A DNA stretch of 64,000 bases from CAWAVN01 sp963844315 (GTDB lineage Bacteria; Planctomycetota; Planctomycetia; Planctomycetales; Planctomycetaceae): positions 62,001-126,000 of the forward strand of contig CAWJOC010000005.1 in assembly GCA_963844315.1 (NCBI GenBank), read 5' to 3'. How positions within the stretch are numbered: position 1 is the first letter of the stretch; each line of letters begins with the position of its first letter. Shown here one piece after another: positions 36,307 to 45,309 of the stretch. The translations under genes were made by a program, and so were the position numbers. The notes below the pieces were generated by a model. The model had not been told where the DNA came from. It did no database searches and was given only the letters and a program-made list of their open reading frames with translations.

Positions 36307-36798
36307 ATGTCGGAGATGGTGGAGACCTTAAAAGACCTATTGACAAACTATTTGGTCGACCTCGATGTAGCACAAGCCAACGTTTCCGCCTTTCTCAATC
36401 AGCAGCAGATTCGTCTTTCGCAACTAAATTCTGCGAATCCATTTGATAACAGCCCTCAAGACGCATTGGCACTTGAGGAACTTCAGGCCCTGGTGACTCG
36501 TCGAGAGGAACTCTTGAATCTTGCGCGATCCCAGGGACTTAAGGTCACGACGCTTCAGGAGCTGGCAAACCAGTTGGAGGATTCTCAGGGACCGCTCGTC
36601 AACACATCGAGACTGATGAAACGAAGAATTGAATCCATGCACTATGCCAGTCTATCCCATTGGATCTCCTGCCAGAAAGCCTCGCTGCACTATAGCCAAC
36701 TGGTGCAATTGATCGCGAATGGCGGCCGCAAATCCTTGATGCCAGGGAGCGGCAGTCGTGTGGTGCAAGGCGGCGTAATCCTGGATGCCTCAGTTTAA
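36307..36798 (+). CDS. FlgN-like flagellar export chaperone (probable)
   Basis: The 163-residue, almost wholly helical protein starts at an ATG after TAGGAG. Helices include MVETLKDLLTNYLVDLDVAQ, DALALEELQALVTRREELLN and LKVTTLQELANQLEDSQGPL. FlgN proteins are poorly conserved helical hairpins of 130-170 residues that keep FlgK and FlgL unfolded for export. The length, the helix pattern and the position immediately before flgK support that call. No strict motif exists to prove it. Confidence 0.65.
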   Translation: MSEMVETLKDLLTNYLVDLDVAQANVSAFLNQQQIRLSQLNSANPFDNSPQDALALEELQALVTRREELLNLARSQGLKVTTLQELANQLEDSQGPLVNTSRLMKRRIESMHYASLSHWISCQKASLHYSQLVQLIANGGRKSLMPGSGSRVVQGGVILDASV

Positions 36799-36849
36799 CA
36801 ATGCAAACTTGTTGAATGTGAATGTCGCGATTGGTCACTTACCGGAACA

Positions 36850-38553
36850 ATGACTATGGGCCTTAATGCGACGCTTGCGACCGCCCGGCAATCACTCGAC
36901 GTGTTCAGTGCTGGCGTGCAATTGGCGGGTCAAAACATTGCGAATGCCAGCACGCCAGGCTACATCCGGGAAGTGCTGCTTCTTGAACCCGGAGTTTCCT
37001 ATCGGAGTGGATCTCTGATTCTAGGGACCGGAGTGATTGCCCAAGGCGTGAGGCAGCAAATCGATCAGTTCTTGGAGCAGCGAATCCATATCGCCAACGG
37101 GGAAACGTCGACAGCGACGGTGAAGAACACAATCTATAAACAACTCGAAAACGAACTTGCGGAGCTTGGTGAATCCGACCTGTCCACGGCGCTTTCCGAT
37201 TTCTTCGATGCCATCCAGAACGTGGCTTCGCAACCGGAATCCACGGGGTTTCGGGATCTTGTCGCCAGAGAAGGAAGTGATCTCGCCCGCGATATTCGCT
37301 CGCTGTACCAGAGAGTTGATGACCTCCGTCGATCGAAATCCCAAGAAGTGGAGCAACTCGTCACGGAAGTCAATCAATTAATCGAACAAATTCACTCTCT
37401 CAATTCGCAAATCGTAAAACTGGAATTTGCGGGCCTTGGTAGCAGTGATGCAGGAGCCGCCCGATCCGAGCGGTATGGCGCTTTGACTCGGCTTTCAGAG
37501 ATTCTGCCCATCCAGTATCGCGAGCAGCCGACCGGTGCGGTTGATGTGTTCTCTGATTCCGAGTTCCTGGTGTTATCGGGCACGTTCCAATTGCTCGAGA
37601 TTGTCAACAGCAGTGCTAGTGTGGACAGCTTTCGGATTGAACTTTCGAAAACTGGCCATGACATTTCACGAGCGGGCGGCGAATTGCGGGGACTGATCGA
37701 AGGGAGCGAGGAAGTTTTTGGAACATTTCTGGGCCAGTTGAATGAGCTTACGGCCAACTTAATCTTTGAGTTCAATCAATTGCACTCCTCCGGCGAGGGG
37801 CTTAAAGGCTTTACGTCGGTTCTTTCCATAAATGGGGTTCTCGATGACGCCTTGCCGTTGAATCAGGCGGATAATGGCCTGGCTTTCCTTCCTCGGCATG
37901 GCAGTTTTATGGTGCAGGTTGTCAATCAAGAGACGGGGCTTAGAGAATCATCCTCGATTACTGTCGATCTGGACGGCATTGGCAGCGATTCAAGCCTTGA
38001 AGACGTTCGAGCCGCGCTAGATGCGATCCCGAATTTGATCGCGAGCATCACGCCGCGCGGCGAACTGCATATCACATCGGATGCAGGATTTGAATTTCGG
38101 TTTTCCGATGATTCCAGTGGGTTGCTGGCCGCTTTGGAGATCAATAGTTTTTTCACGGGTTCGAAAGCCTCGGATATCGATGTATCAGGCACAATTCTTG
38201 CCGACAGCAGTTACCTGGCGACCGGCCAAGGCGGGGGACCGGCGGATGGGCGAAACGTGACGGGATTCACCGAGTTGTTCGAAAAGTCTTTCGCTGGCCT
38301 GAATGGGGCCAGCCTGTACGGCTTTTATGAGCAGACAATCACGGCGATTGCCCAGGACTCCGCTTCGATGAATGCGATGGCCACGGGTTTTGCGACGTTT
38401 CGGGATTCCTTGGTCAGCCAGCAGCAGCAGTTTACTGGTGTGAGTTTGGATGAGGAGGCGATTAAGGTCCTGGAATTGCAACGAGGCTACCAAGCCGCGG
38501 CGCGAATCGTCAGCACTGTCAACGACCTCTTTGACGTATTGCTCAATCTCTAA
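36850..38553 (+). CDS. flgK: Flagellar hook-associated protein 1, FlgK
   Basis: A 567-residue protein with the FlgK/rod-family N-terminus (ATARQSLDVFSAGVQLAGQN, then IANASTPGYIREVLLLEPG) and C-terminus (DEEAIKVLELQRGYQAAARI, VSTVNDLFDVLLNL). The central part has LSDFFDAIQNVASQPESTGF, typical of the FlgK D1 domain, and FNQLHSSGEGLKG. Length is normal for FlgK (450-600). It forms the first hook-filament junction layer. It follows the FlgN-like gene by 51 bp and precedes flgL by 17 bp. Confidence 0.93.
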   Translation: MTMGLNATLATARQSLDVFSAGVQLAGQNIANASTPGYIREVLLLEPGVSYRSGSLILGTGVIAQGVRQQIDQFLEQRIHIANGETSTATVKNTIYKQLENELAELGESDLSTALSDFFDAIQNVASQPESTGFRDLVAREGSDLARDIRSLYQRVDDLRRSKSQEVEQLVTEVNQLIEQIHSLNSQIVKLEFAGLGSSDAGAARSERYGALTRLSEILPIQYREQPTGAVDVFSDSEFLVLSGTFQLLEIVNSSASVDSFRIELSKTGHDISRAGGELRGLIEGSEEVFGTFLGQLNELTANLIFEFNQLHSSGEGLKGFTSVLSINGVLDDALPLNQADNGLAFLPRHGSFMVQVVNQETGLRESSSITVDLDGIGSDSSLEDVRAALDAIPNLIASITPRGELHITSDAGFEFRFSDDSSGLLAALEINSFFTGSKASDIDVSGTILADSSYLATGQGGGPADGRNVTGFTELFEKSFAGLNGASLYGFYEQTITAIAQDSASMNAMATGFATFRDSLVSQQQQFTGVSLDEEAIKVLELQRGYQAAARIVSTVNDLFDVLLNL

Positions 38554-38570
38554 ACCGAGTGGGTGCGGTA

Positions 38571-40500
38571 ATGCCCGTGGGTCCGATACTTCCTGGCCGA
38601 ATCCCGTCTTCGCTGCTCGCATCGCGTTTGCAGCAGGATTTGTTTCGCAACACTCGTTTGCTGAACTCGCTTCAGGACCAGGTGGCGACGGGGCAGAAAC
38701 TCTTCTTGCCCAGCGATAGCCCGGCGGCGGCTCTTAGGTCCATCGTGCTGCAACGGCGGTTGGAATACCAGGAGCAATATAAGGTTTCCATCCAGACCGA
38801 CCGCTCCTTTCTCAACGTCAGCGAGCAAAGTCTGCAGAGCGTCTCGGACATCCTCAATCATGCGAAATCCTTACTCTTGTCGGGGATCGGCGACAATGCG
38901 TCTTCGTCCGAGCGCATCGCCTTGGCTGATGAAGTCGCGGCGGCGATCAAAGGAGCCGTGATTACCGCCAATAGCACGCATCGCGGCCGGTACTTGTTCG
39001 GTGGCAGCCAGACCAATCATCCTCCTTTTGAGCTTCAGGATGATAATACCGTCGCCTATCGCGGGGACCGCTTGTCTGTGGAAACTTTGATCGAGCAACA
39101 TCTCATCGTAAGCAATAGCGTGGACGGCGCATTTGCCTTCGGGGCGCTTTCTCCAATCGAAGCGCGTGAACTTGACCCCGCGATTTCCGATGGGACCAGC
39201 ATCGGCGATTTGCACGGAGGTTTGGGCGTGGAACTTGGAGCGATTCAGGTCACACTCGACGATGGAGTGACGACGCAACAGGCCACCGTCGATCTCACGG
39301 GCGCGAAGACCCTCGGCGATGTGCGTACGCGACTGGAAGCAGCCTTTGCCGGTGGGCCATTGACTCTCACGGTGGATATCGACCCCGCCACCAATTCGGG
39401 TTTGCGTTTGACGCCTTCCTCAGGGACAGTTGCTGTCAGCGACATCGCCGGCGCGGGTCGCGGGGGATTTGGGAATTGCAAGCGCCGCGGCGGTCGTCAT
39501 AAATGGCGGCGATCTCAATCCGCGTTTGACCGAGCAAACCCGATTGGCGGATCTCAACGGCGGAACCGGGATTGGCCCTTTGGCGGGAACGGGATTATCC
39601 ATCACGCTGGGCAATGATGTCCAAACCATCGATCTATCCACGGCTGTCACCTTGGAGGATGTTTTCAATCAGATTCGCCGCTCCGGCTTGGAAGTGGACG
39701 TGGGACTCAATGACCAAGGGACGGCCATTGCGTTTTCGAGCCGATTGAGCGGCGTGGATTTCTCGGTGGGTGAAAATAACGGCGCGAACGCCGCCCTTTT
39801 AGGCATCCGAACGCTCACGGCGGAAACCCGGTTGGCGGATCTTAACCGAGGGCTGGGAGTGCCCGTCGATGAGGGCGCGCCGCTGCGGATCACCCGGCGG
39901 GATGAAAGTTCAATCGACATCAGTTTGGCCGGTGCGAATTCCATTCAGGACGTTTTGGATGCGATCAATGCCGTGGATCCGGGTGTGTTGGTTGCGTCCC
40001 TCAATTCGGTGGGCAATGGGATCACGCTTTTGGATAACGATGGCGTAAGCACGGGGCCGCTGGTCGTCGAGGAAAATGCCGTCTCGGTGGCCTTGGGATT
40101 AAACGGCGAGGAAAACGGGACGGATCCAACCGCGCCTCTTGTGGGCCAGGATGTGAATCCGCAGGAAGACCAGGGCTTATTCAACATTCTCTCGCGGCTC
40201 GAAAAGGCCCTGCGAACGGGGAACAACCAGGAGTTGGCCCGGCTCGATCCGCTGTTGGACCGCGAGATCGACCGCTTCCATCTGGTGCGGGGGGAAATTG
40301 GGAGCCGGCTGAGACTGCTCGACCAGGTCGAGGGCCGGATTTTGGACCGCGATGTGCTTTTTAAGGAATCGCTGTCAATCGACTTTGACACCGATTTAAC
40401 CGAAGCCATTACGCGAGTCGCCCAGATTCAAGCCTCCTTGGAAGCCACGTTGCGAATCGCCGCCCAAACAAGCCAGCTTTCCATCCTGGCTTTTCTCTAA
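38571..40500 (+). CDS. flgL: Flagellar hook-associated protein 3, FlgL, long form (one frame change)
   Basis: The N-terminus (LQQDLFRNTRLLNSLQDQVA, TGQKLFLPSDSPAAALRSI) and the C-terminus (LEATLRIAAQTSQLSILAFL) are those of FlgL/flagellin-type junction proteins. Between them are repeated flagellin IN-type modules: GTSIGDLHGGLGVELGAIQV, TRLADLNGGTGIGPLAGTGL and TRLADLNRGLGVPVDEGAPL. These make the protein about 642 residues, twice the enteric size. The frame changes at 39450-39460 in GCCGGCGCGGGTC, a GCGC site: DIAG in the first frame continues as RVAGDLGIASAAAVVI in the next. Since the rest of the operon is intact, an artefact is more likely than a broken gene. Confidence 0.85.
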
Positions 40501-40514
40501 TGTCTCCTGCAACT

Positions 40515-40600
40515 TCGATTGGCGTGTGCCACTGGCTCTGCTAGTGCGAAAGTCAGTTCCATATTCCTTTCAAGCACTGGCAGAGCCAGTGGCACACAAC
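40515..40600. repeat. Palindromic repeat family A, core copy between convergent genes
   Basis: The unit reads CGATTGGCGTGTGCCACTGG at its left and GCACTGGCAGAGCCAGTGGC at its right. It is almost identical to the cores at 4655-4735 and 8490-8555 but without the outer inverted ends. It exactly fills the gap between the flgL stop (40500) and the stop of the minus-strand gene (40605), so it could serve as a two-way terminator. Confidence 0.85.
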
Positions 40601-40604
40601 GCGA

Positions 40605-41324
40605 CTAATTTCGCTCGGCGGTGATGGGAGCGACTTCCGCTTGCTCGATAGCGGTCAGAACCAATTCGGGGCGATCATCGAATAGGTCGTAGGTACTATT
40701 CAATGCTTTTGCGGCGGCGGTCTTTTGTCGGGCCTCCGTGAAACGGCGGTTCCTCAAATCCATGCGTGCTTCGGAGAGGAGCCTTTTGGTCTCGGCTTGA
40801 GCCTCAAGTTGCCGATGCTCCGCCTGGGCGATTTGCAGGCGTTCGCGGCGAGTGAGTTCGCTTTCGTGCATCGCTTTGGCGATTTGGGCGGCGGGATGAT
40901 GGGGCGAGCGGGCGATGTGTTCCAAGGCCAAGAGGCAGCCTTCATCGCTCCTGAGCAATTGCGATAGGATGAATCGGCTGCGGCGGGCGACTTCCGGATC
41001 AGGGCTGTTCAGCGCCACCAATAGCGGATCCACCGCCTCCGAACCGGCAGCCAGCAACTGGCGCGTGGCTTTCACCCTTACGGTATAGTTCGAGTTTCCC
41101 AAGGCTGCAATTTGGGCTTCCAACCAGGCCGGGGATTTTTTCGCGGTCTTCTCGCCAAAGAGTAAATCGGAAGGGAAAGGCTTCTCGGCAATCGCGGCTT
41201 TCCTCGCAACGCCGTCGCGATGCTCCTCCGCCAAGACGATCAGACATACTCCCCAGGCGAGAAACCCGCCGTGCATGGCGAGCCAGCCAATGCGACTTTT
41301 CATGGACGGTTTTTCTCGGACCAT
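40605..41324 (-). CDS. Secreted HEAT-repeat-like protein, unknown
   Basis: A 239-residue protein with an export signal (LAMHGGFLAWGVCLIVLAEE). An inner ATG at 41303 is an equally good start. The segment LEAQIAALGNSNYTVRVKAT, followed by EAVDPLLVALNSPDPEVARR and SRFILSQLL, forms two HEAT-type helical pairs. The rest is a charged helical region (RRERLQIAQAEHRQLEAQAE and TKRLLSEARMDLRNRRF). No enzyme motif is seen. It lies 40 bp downstream of the FlgG-like gene at 41364 on the same strand, so a joint role at the flagellar base is conceivable but unproven. Confidence 0.65.
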   Translation of the reverse strand: MVREKPSMKSRIGWLAMHGGFLAWGVCLIVLAEEHRDGVARKAAIAEKPFPSDLLFGEKTAKKSPAWLEAQIAALGNSNYTVRVKATRQLLAAGSEAVDPLLVALNSPDPEVARRSRFILSQLLRSDEGCLLALEHIARSPHHPAAQIAKAMHESELTRRERLQIAQAEHRQLEAQAETKRLLSEARMDLRNRRFTEARQKTAAAKALNSTYDLFDDRPELVLTAIEQAEVAPITAERN

Positions 41325-41363
41325 CAGAGGCTCACTTTGCGAAAGCCGGCAGACGTGGTTCGA

Positions 41364-43085
41364 TCATTTCAGGCCGAGGGTGCGCTTGAACGTTTTCATT
41401 CGTTCGCTTTGTAGATACTCTTCGATCAGGTTCCGGCCTTCTTTGCCCAACTGTTTTAAAGGCTCCAACGAAGGCGGCGGAACGACTGTGGAATGTGCCG
41501 ATGCTCTTTGTGTGCGGCTGATCGGTCGCCGAGCGACGGGACCAGGAAAACAGTTCTCATCCGAGTCCCGGACCAATTGCTTGAGCAATAGCCAATGGGA
41601 CTGGATCTGTTCGAATTGCTCCAATTCCTCATCGCGCAAGACATTGGACAACTCCAACATCCCTTGCCTTAACACTCCGAAGCCCCGCGATTGAGGCGTT
41701 CCCGTTTGTGGGGGACCGCTGGCGGGCGAGGCGGCGAGCAAATGCCCGCCGCGCGAGGTTAACCCGGAGGCATTCCGAAAGCGGGCCAATGGAATCTGGC
41801 CTAATTGAGAGGGTTGCTGATTGTCGATGGTGGTTGCGGTGACGAAACCATCCTCGGCAATCGTAATCGAGTCGGCATTCGCGGGGATGGTGATGAGCGG
41901 TTCCATGGGCAGAGGTCGGGAACCGCTGGCCAGGCACAGATGCCCTTCCGCGTTGGTGGTCCACAATCCGCAGCGGGTGAAATACACATCTTTCCCATCA
42001 CAGATTTGAAAGTACCCCGGCCCTTCAATGGCGACATCGAAAGGCTGCCGGGTTGATTTCAATGGCCCTTGGGAGGGATCCAACATCGTGGCGGTGAGTT
42101 CGATTCCATCACTCACGGAAACCAAGGACTCCGGAAGATGGCCCGGTTCATCTGGATTGGAAAGCTCTTGAGCCGTGTGCGATGGCAATGGCGACAGCAC
42201 CACGCGCGACCGTTTGAATCCAATGGTTTGCAGATTCGCAAGATTGTTCAAAACAATGTCGCGGGCCTGGTCCAAAGCTGCGAGAGATGGTTGCAAGCGG
42301 TCTCTGACCGAAGGGAATTCCAGATCCCAATCCTCGATTGGCGGCGGAACCAATCCTTCACCGGGTGGAGGCTCAGGTTGAGAAGGGGTGGACCATTTGT
42401 CGGTTCCTTCCGTCAGGGGACCAGGAAGCGGCGATGCGATTCCTGTCATGTTTTTCTTCATCCGCAAGATGTCCACCACCACTTCCGCCTCGAACCCATT
42501 GAGTTCTTGAGTCCAAGCCCGGCGTTCCTCCAATGAGGCTTGGGGAAGTTCCTTCTGGATAAGCCGGCTCAACCATTCGGGCGGCTCTGGGTTCTCAGGC
42601 GTCTCCGTGGGATTCGGGAACAGCAATGGGGCGGGGTGCTCTTGCGGGGGAGTCGTCTGCGTCCCGGTTGTTTCATCGCTTGCGCTATCCGCCTGGGCAA
42701 TTTCCACAGCTTCGGCCTGGTGAGGAAAATAACGCCGCCAGGCATCCCCTTTTGGTTGGGATTCGCCGGTCGGCTCATTGGGCATAACCCGATAGGGCGA
42801 GAACCACTCCGGAGCTTGGTCCGATGGGGCTGCAGATTCGCGATTTTTTCCCGTTGGCCAGGGATGGTCGACGATTTGAGCGGGCTTGGCAGTCGCCTCG
42901 ATCTCGCGGGTTTGGGCGACCCACCAAAAATAGCCGTTGGCTCCCAACATTCCGACAGCGGCAACCAGGGCGAAAAGCCCCAGGAACATCGAGCGATTCC
43001 CTCGCATGCTGGCCTCCCTGCCAACCGCGCCCAGCGCGGCTCTGATCATTTTTCGGCTCACGAAAGCGGCGTCATCCCGGCACAC
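41364..43085 (-). CDS. Membrane-anchored FlgG/FlgF-like hook-basal-body protein
   Basis: The 573-residue product has a single membrane segment near residues 33-53 (MFLGLFALVAAVGMLGANGY), then ~190 Pro/Glu-rich residues. From about residue 285 comes a rod-protein-like unit: LDQARDIVLNNLANLQTIGF, KRSRV and PFDVAIEGPGYFQICDGKDV, then TRCGLWTTNAEGHLCLASGS and VLRQGMLELSNVLRDEELEQ with FEQIQSHWLLLKQLV. These are the FlgF/FlgG motifs in order: N-L-A-N-x-x-T-x-G-F-K, FDVAIxGxGFFQ, TRxGxxxxNxxGxL and C-terminal SNV. The membrane anchor and long linker are not part of classical rod proteins, which are exported by the type III apparatus without a signal. It may be a rod-like adaptor fixed to the inner membrane. 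Confidence 0.7.
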   Translation of the reverse strand: MCRDDAAFVSRKMIRAALGAVGREASMRGNRSMFLGLFALVAAVGMLGANGYFWWVAQTREIEATAKPAQIVDHPWPTGKNRESAAPSDQAPEWFSPYRVMPNEPTGESQPKGDAWRRYFPHQAEAVEIAQADSASDETTGTQTTPPQEHPAPLLFPNPTETPENPEPPEWLSRLIQKELPQASLEERRAWTQELNGFEAEVVVDILRMKKNMTGIASPLPGPLTEGTDKWSTPSQPEPPPGEGLVPPPIEDWDLEFPSVRDRLQPSLAALDQARDIVLNNLANLQTIGFKRSRVVLSPLPSHTAQELSNPDEPGHLPESLVSVSDGIELTATMLDPSQGPLKSTRQPFDVAIEGPGYFQICDGKDVYFTRCGLWTTNAEGHLCLASGSRPLPMEPLITIPANADSITIAEDGFVTATTIDNQQPSQLGQIPLARFRNASGLTSRGGHLLAASPASGPPQTGTPQSRGFGVLRQGMLELSNVLRDEELEQFEQIQSHWLLLKQLVRDSDENCFPGPVARRPISRTQRASAHSTVVPPPSLEPLKQLGKEGRNLIEEYLQSERMKTFKRTLGLK

Positions 43086-43311
43086 TTTCGCACGGCATAA
43101 ACGACTTGATCGGGGAAACTACCCTAAACTTCAAAACTCGGCAAGAGCGGACTTTCAACCAAGCCGGGGGATCCAGGCAACCTCGCCAATTGGGGCCGTT
43201 TATCGAATTCCCAAGAACCGGGCATGGCGAGCGACCGCATTCCGTGGCAAAATGGTATCCTATCTTTTAGCCATTCTCGCGTGTTCTGACCGATGGGAGA
43301 AACACCGTTTG

Positions 43312-44004
43312 ATGGATGCGGCCCTTTATTTTTGCCTCCGGGAAGAAATGCAGCAGGATGCCGCCCGCGTCGAACGGCAGCTCGACGAGTTGCGAAGGGC
43401 GGAATCGTTCCTGCTCCGCCGCATCCATTCATCCCGGAATCTGGCCAGCTACCAGGCGGTGCTGAATGATCTCTCCACGGACATTAGCCGGGCCGAGTCT
43501 GAGCATGCGGAACTTCTGCACTTGTCTCGTTTCGTCACGCGGGCCTTGGTCACGGTCTACGCAAAAGAACCAGCGGCCTCACTTCCAGGAAAGTCCGCCT
43601 CCTATTCACCCGCACCAGTAGGACCTGCACGGAAACAACGGGAATTTCCCGTCAAATCGAATGGCCCCCTGCCACGGGTCGAGAGCGATGCGACTTCCAA
43701 TCCTCCGTCCGTTCAAGACCCGGTTTCCAAGGATCCGGCTCCGTTCCCGCCGCTGAAGGCTGCGATTGAGTTTGATAAAGACGGGTTTCCCATTGCCCGA
43801 ACACCCACCAAAAGTTCCCCGGCGGCGAAAGCCCCATTGGCCATCGCATTGACGGAATCGCCTCCAATCGCCGAACCGCCCACTGTCGTTTTTGACGAGA
43901 ATGGATTCCCTCTGAATCCTCCCACCGATGATTCCCTGAATACTCTCGTGGAGATGCCCAAGTCTCAAGCCGTCGGCAAGCCCATAGCGAAGAAAGACAA
44001 TTAG
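43312..44004 (+). CDS. Coiled-coil protein with repeated FD-x-x-GFP motif, unknown
   Basis: I start at 43312, the first in-frame ATG that has a purine-rich site (GGGAGAAA) upstream; the longer frame overlaps the promoter region of the divergent FlgG-like gene. The N-terminal ~80 residues form a coiled coil (REEMQQDAARVERQLDELRR). The C-terminal half is Pro/Ser-rich and carries two copies of a motif, IEFDKDGFPIARTPT and VVFDENGFPLNPPT, ~55 residues apart. The repeated F-D-x-x-G-F-P element looks like a short docking motif. It is divergent from 41364 and follows the flagellar block, so a flagellar link is possible. I do not recognise the family. Confidence 0.55.
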   Translation: MDAALYFCLREEMQQDAARVERQLDELRRAESFLLRRIHSSRNLASYQAVLNDLSTDISRAESEHAELLHLSRFVTRALVTVYAKEPAASLPGKSASYSPAPVGPARKQREFPVKSNGPLPRVESDATSNPPSVQDPVSKDPAPFPPLKAAIEFDKDGFPIARTPTKSSPAAKAPLAIALTESPPIAEPPTVVFDENGFPLNPPTDDSLNTLVEMPKSQAVGKPIAKKDN

Positions 44005-44115
44005 CCAAGCCCTGAGAATCGGGCCTCTTGTTCCTGCTTGCCTTGCCGATGGTCGCGGGCTACGCTGGCGGGGGAATCAGGCGGTTCTCCTGTCTTAACG
44101 CTTTGGAGGTTCATC

Positions 44116-45240
44116 ATGGGCCAAACGGTCAAGCAAAAACTGCGCGTGGGAATTATCGGCGACACCGGCCACGGCGATTACGGGCATGGCGTCGATCTGA
44201 TCTGGAGCAAAACTCCCGAAACCGAAGTCGTCGCGGTCGCGGATCCGCATCCGGGCGGAAGAGCGAAAGCAGTTAAGGACACCGCCGCGAAAACCGGGTA
44301 TGCGGACTATCGCGAAATGCTCGACAAGGAAAAGCTAGACCTTGTGGCCATCTGCCCGCGTTGGATCGACCAGCATCACGCGATGCTGATGGCGGCGGCG
44401 GAGCATAATTGCCACATTTACATGGAAAAGCCATTCTGCCGGACATTGGAAGAAGGCGATGAGGTGGTCAATGCCTTGGACATGCGGCATTTGAAGCTTG
44501 GCATCGCCCACATCGCCCATTACACGCCGCAAATCGCGCACATCAAAAAGTTGATCGCCGACGGCGAGATTGGCGATGTGCTTGAGATCCGGGCACGCGG
44601 AAAGGAAGATGCCCGCGGCGGCGGGGAGGACTTATGGGTCTTGGGCAGTCACATGCTGGATCTGATGCGGGTCATCGCCGGGGATGTCGCGTGGTGCTTC
44701 GGTCGCGCGACGGTCAAAGGCCGACCTGTCACCGCGAAAGATGTGGTCGAAGGCAACGAAGGGTTGGGACCATTGGCTGGGGATGGGATTGATGCGATCT
44801 ACGGATTCGACAACGGCATCCGGGGCCATTTTGCCTCGCACCGGGGCATGGCGGGCACTCCGTCGCGGTTCGGCCTTTTGGTCTATGGTTCCAAAGGCGT
44901 GATCGAATTGCCTTCCGGCTTTTTGGAAACCGCCTGGCTGTTAAAAGATTCGCACTGGTCCTCGGGACCGACGAAATCCCAATGGCAGCCGATCTCCTCG
45001 AACGGCCTGAACAAACCCGAAACCCGCAGTGACAAGGGTTACGCCGGCGGACATCCGGCGGCTGTGAATGATTTATTGGACGCGATCAAAACCGACCGCC
45101 AACCTCTGTGCGGAGCCAAAGATGCGCTGGCGGCCACGGAAATGATCCTCGCCATCTGGGAATCCCACCGCCAGAACGCCCCGGTCAACTTCCCACTCGC
45201 CAACCGCAAACATCCACTCGCGCTGTTAAAGAGTCATTGA
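44116..45240 (+). CDS. Gfo/Idh/MocA family oxidoreductase
   Basis: The ATG at 44116 has TGGAGG 6 bp upstream; the frame before it lacks coding character. The 374-residue protein opens with a Rossmann segment (RVGIIGDTGHGDYGHGVDLI). It has VVAVADPHPGGRAKAV and HIYMEKPFCRTLEEGDEVV, whose EKP holds the lysine conserved in this family, and a C-terminal substrate domain (RGHFASHRGMAGTPSRFGLL). These enzymes oxidise or reduce sugars and inositols with NAD(P). No export signal is present, so it acts in the cytoplasm. The next gene, 70 bp downstream, is a metal-dependent hydrolase and is probably co-transcribed. Confidence 0.88.
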   Translation: MGQTVKQKLRVGIIGDTGHGDYGHGVDLIWSKTPETEVVAVADPHPGGRAKAVKDTAAKTGYADYREMLDKEKLDLVAICPRWIDQHHAMLMAAAEHNCHIYMEKPFCRTLEEGDEVVNALDMRHLKLGIAHIAHYTPQIAHIKKLIADGEIGDVLEIRARGKEDARGGGEDLWVLGSHMLDLMRVIAGDVAWCFGRATVKGRPVTAKDVVEGNEGLGPLAGDGIDAIYGFDNGIRGHFASHRGMAGTPSRFGLLVYGSKGVIELPSGFLETAWLLKDSHWSSGPTKSQWQPISSNGLNKPETRSDKGYAGGHPAAVNDLLDAIKTDRQPLCGAKDALAATEMILAIWESHRQNAPVNFPLANRKHPLALLKSH

Positions 45241-45309
45241 CCCACCTAATAGGCGGTCTCACAATGGATTTGAGGGGCGGCATTCGTTTGCAGACACAAA
45301 GGTCAAGGG

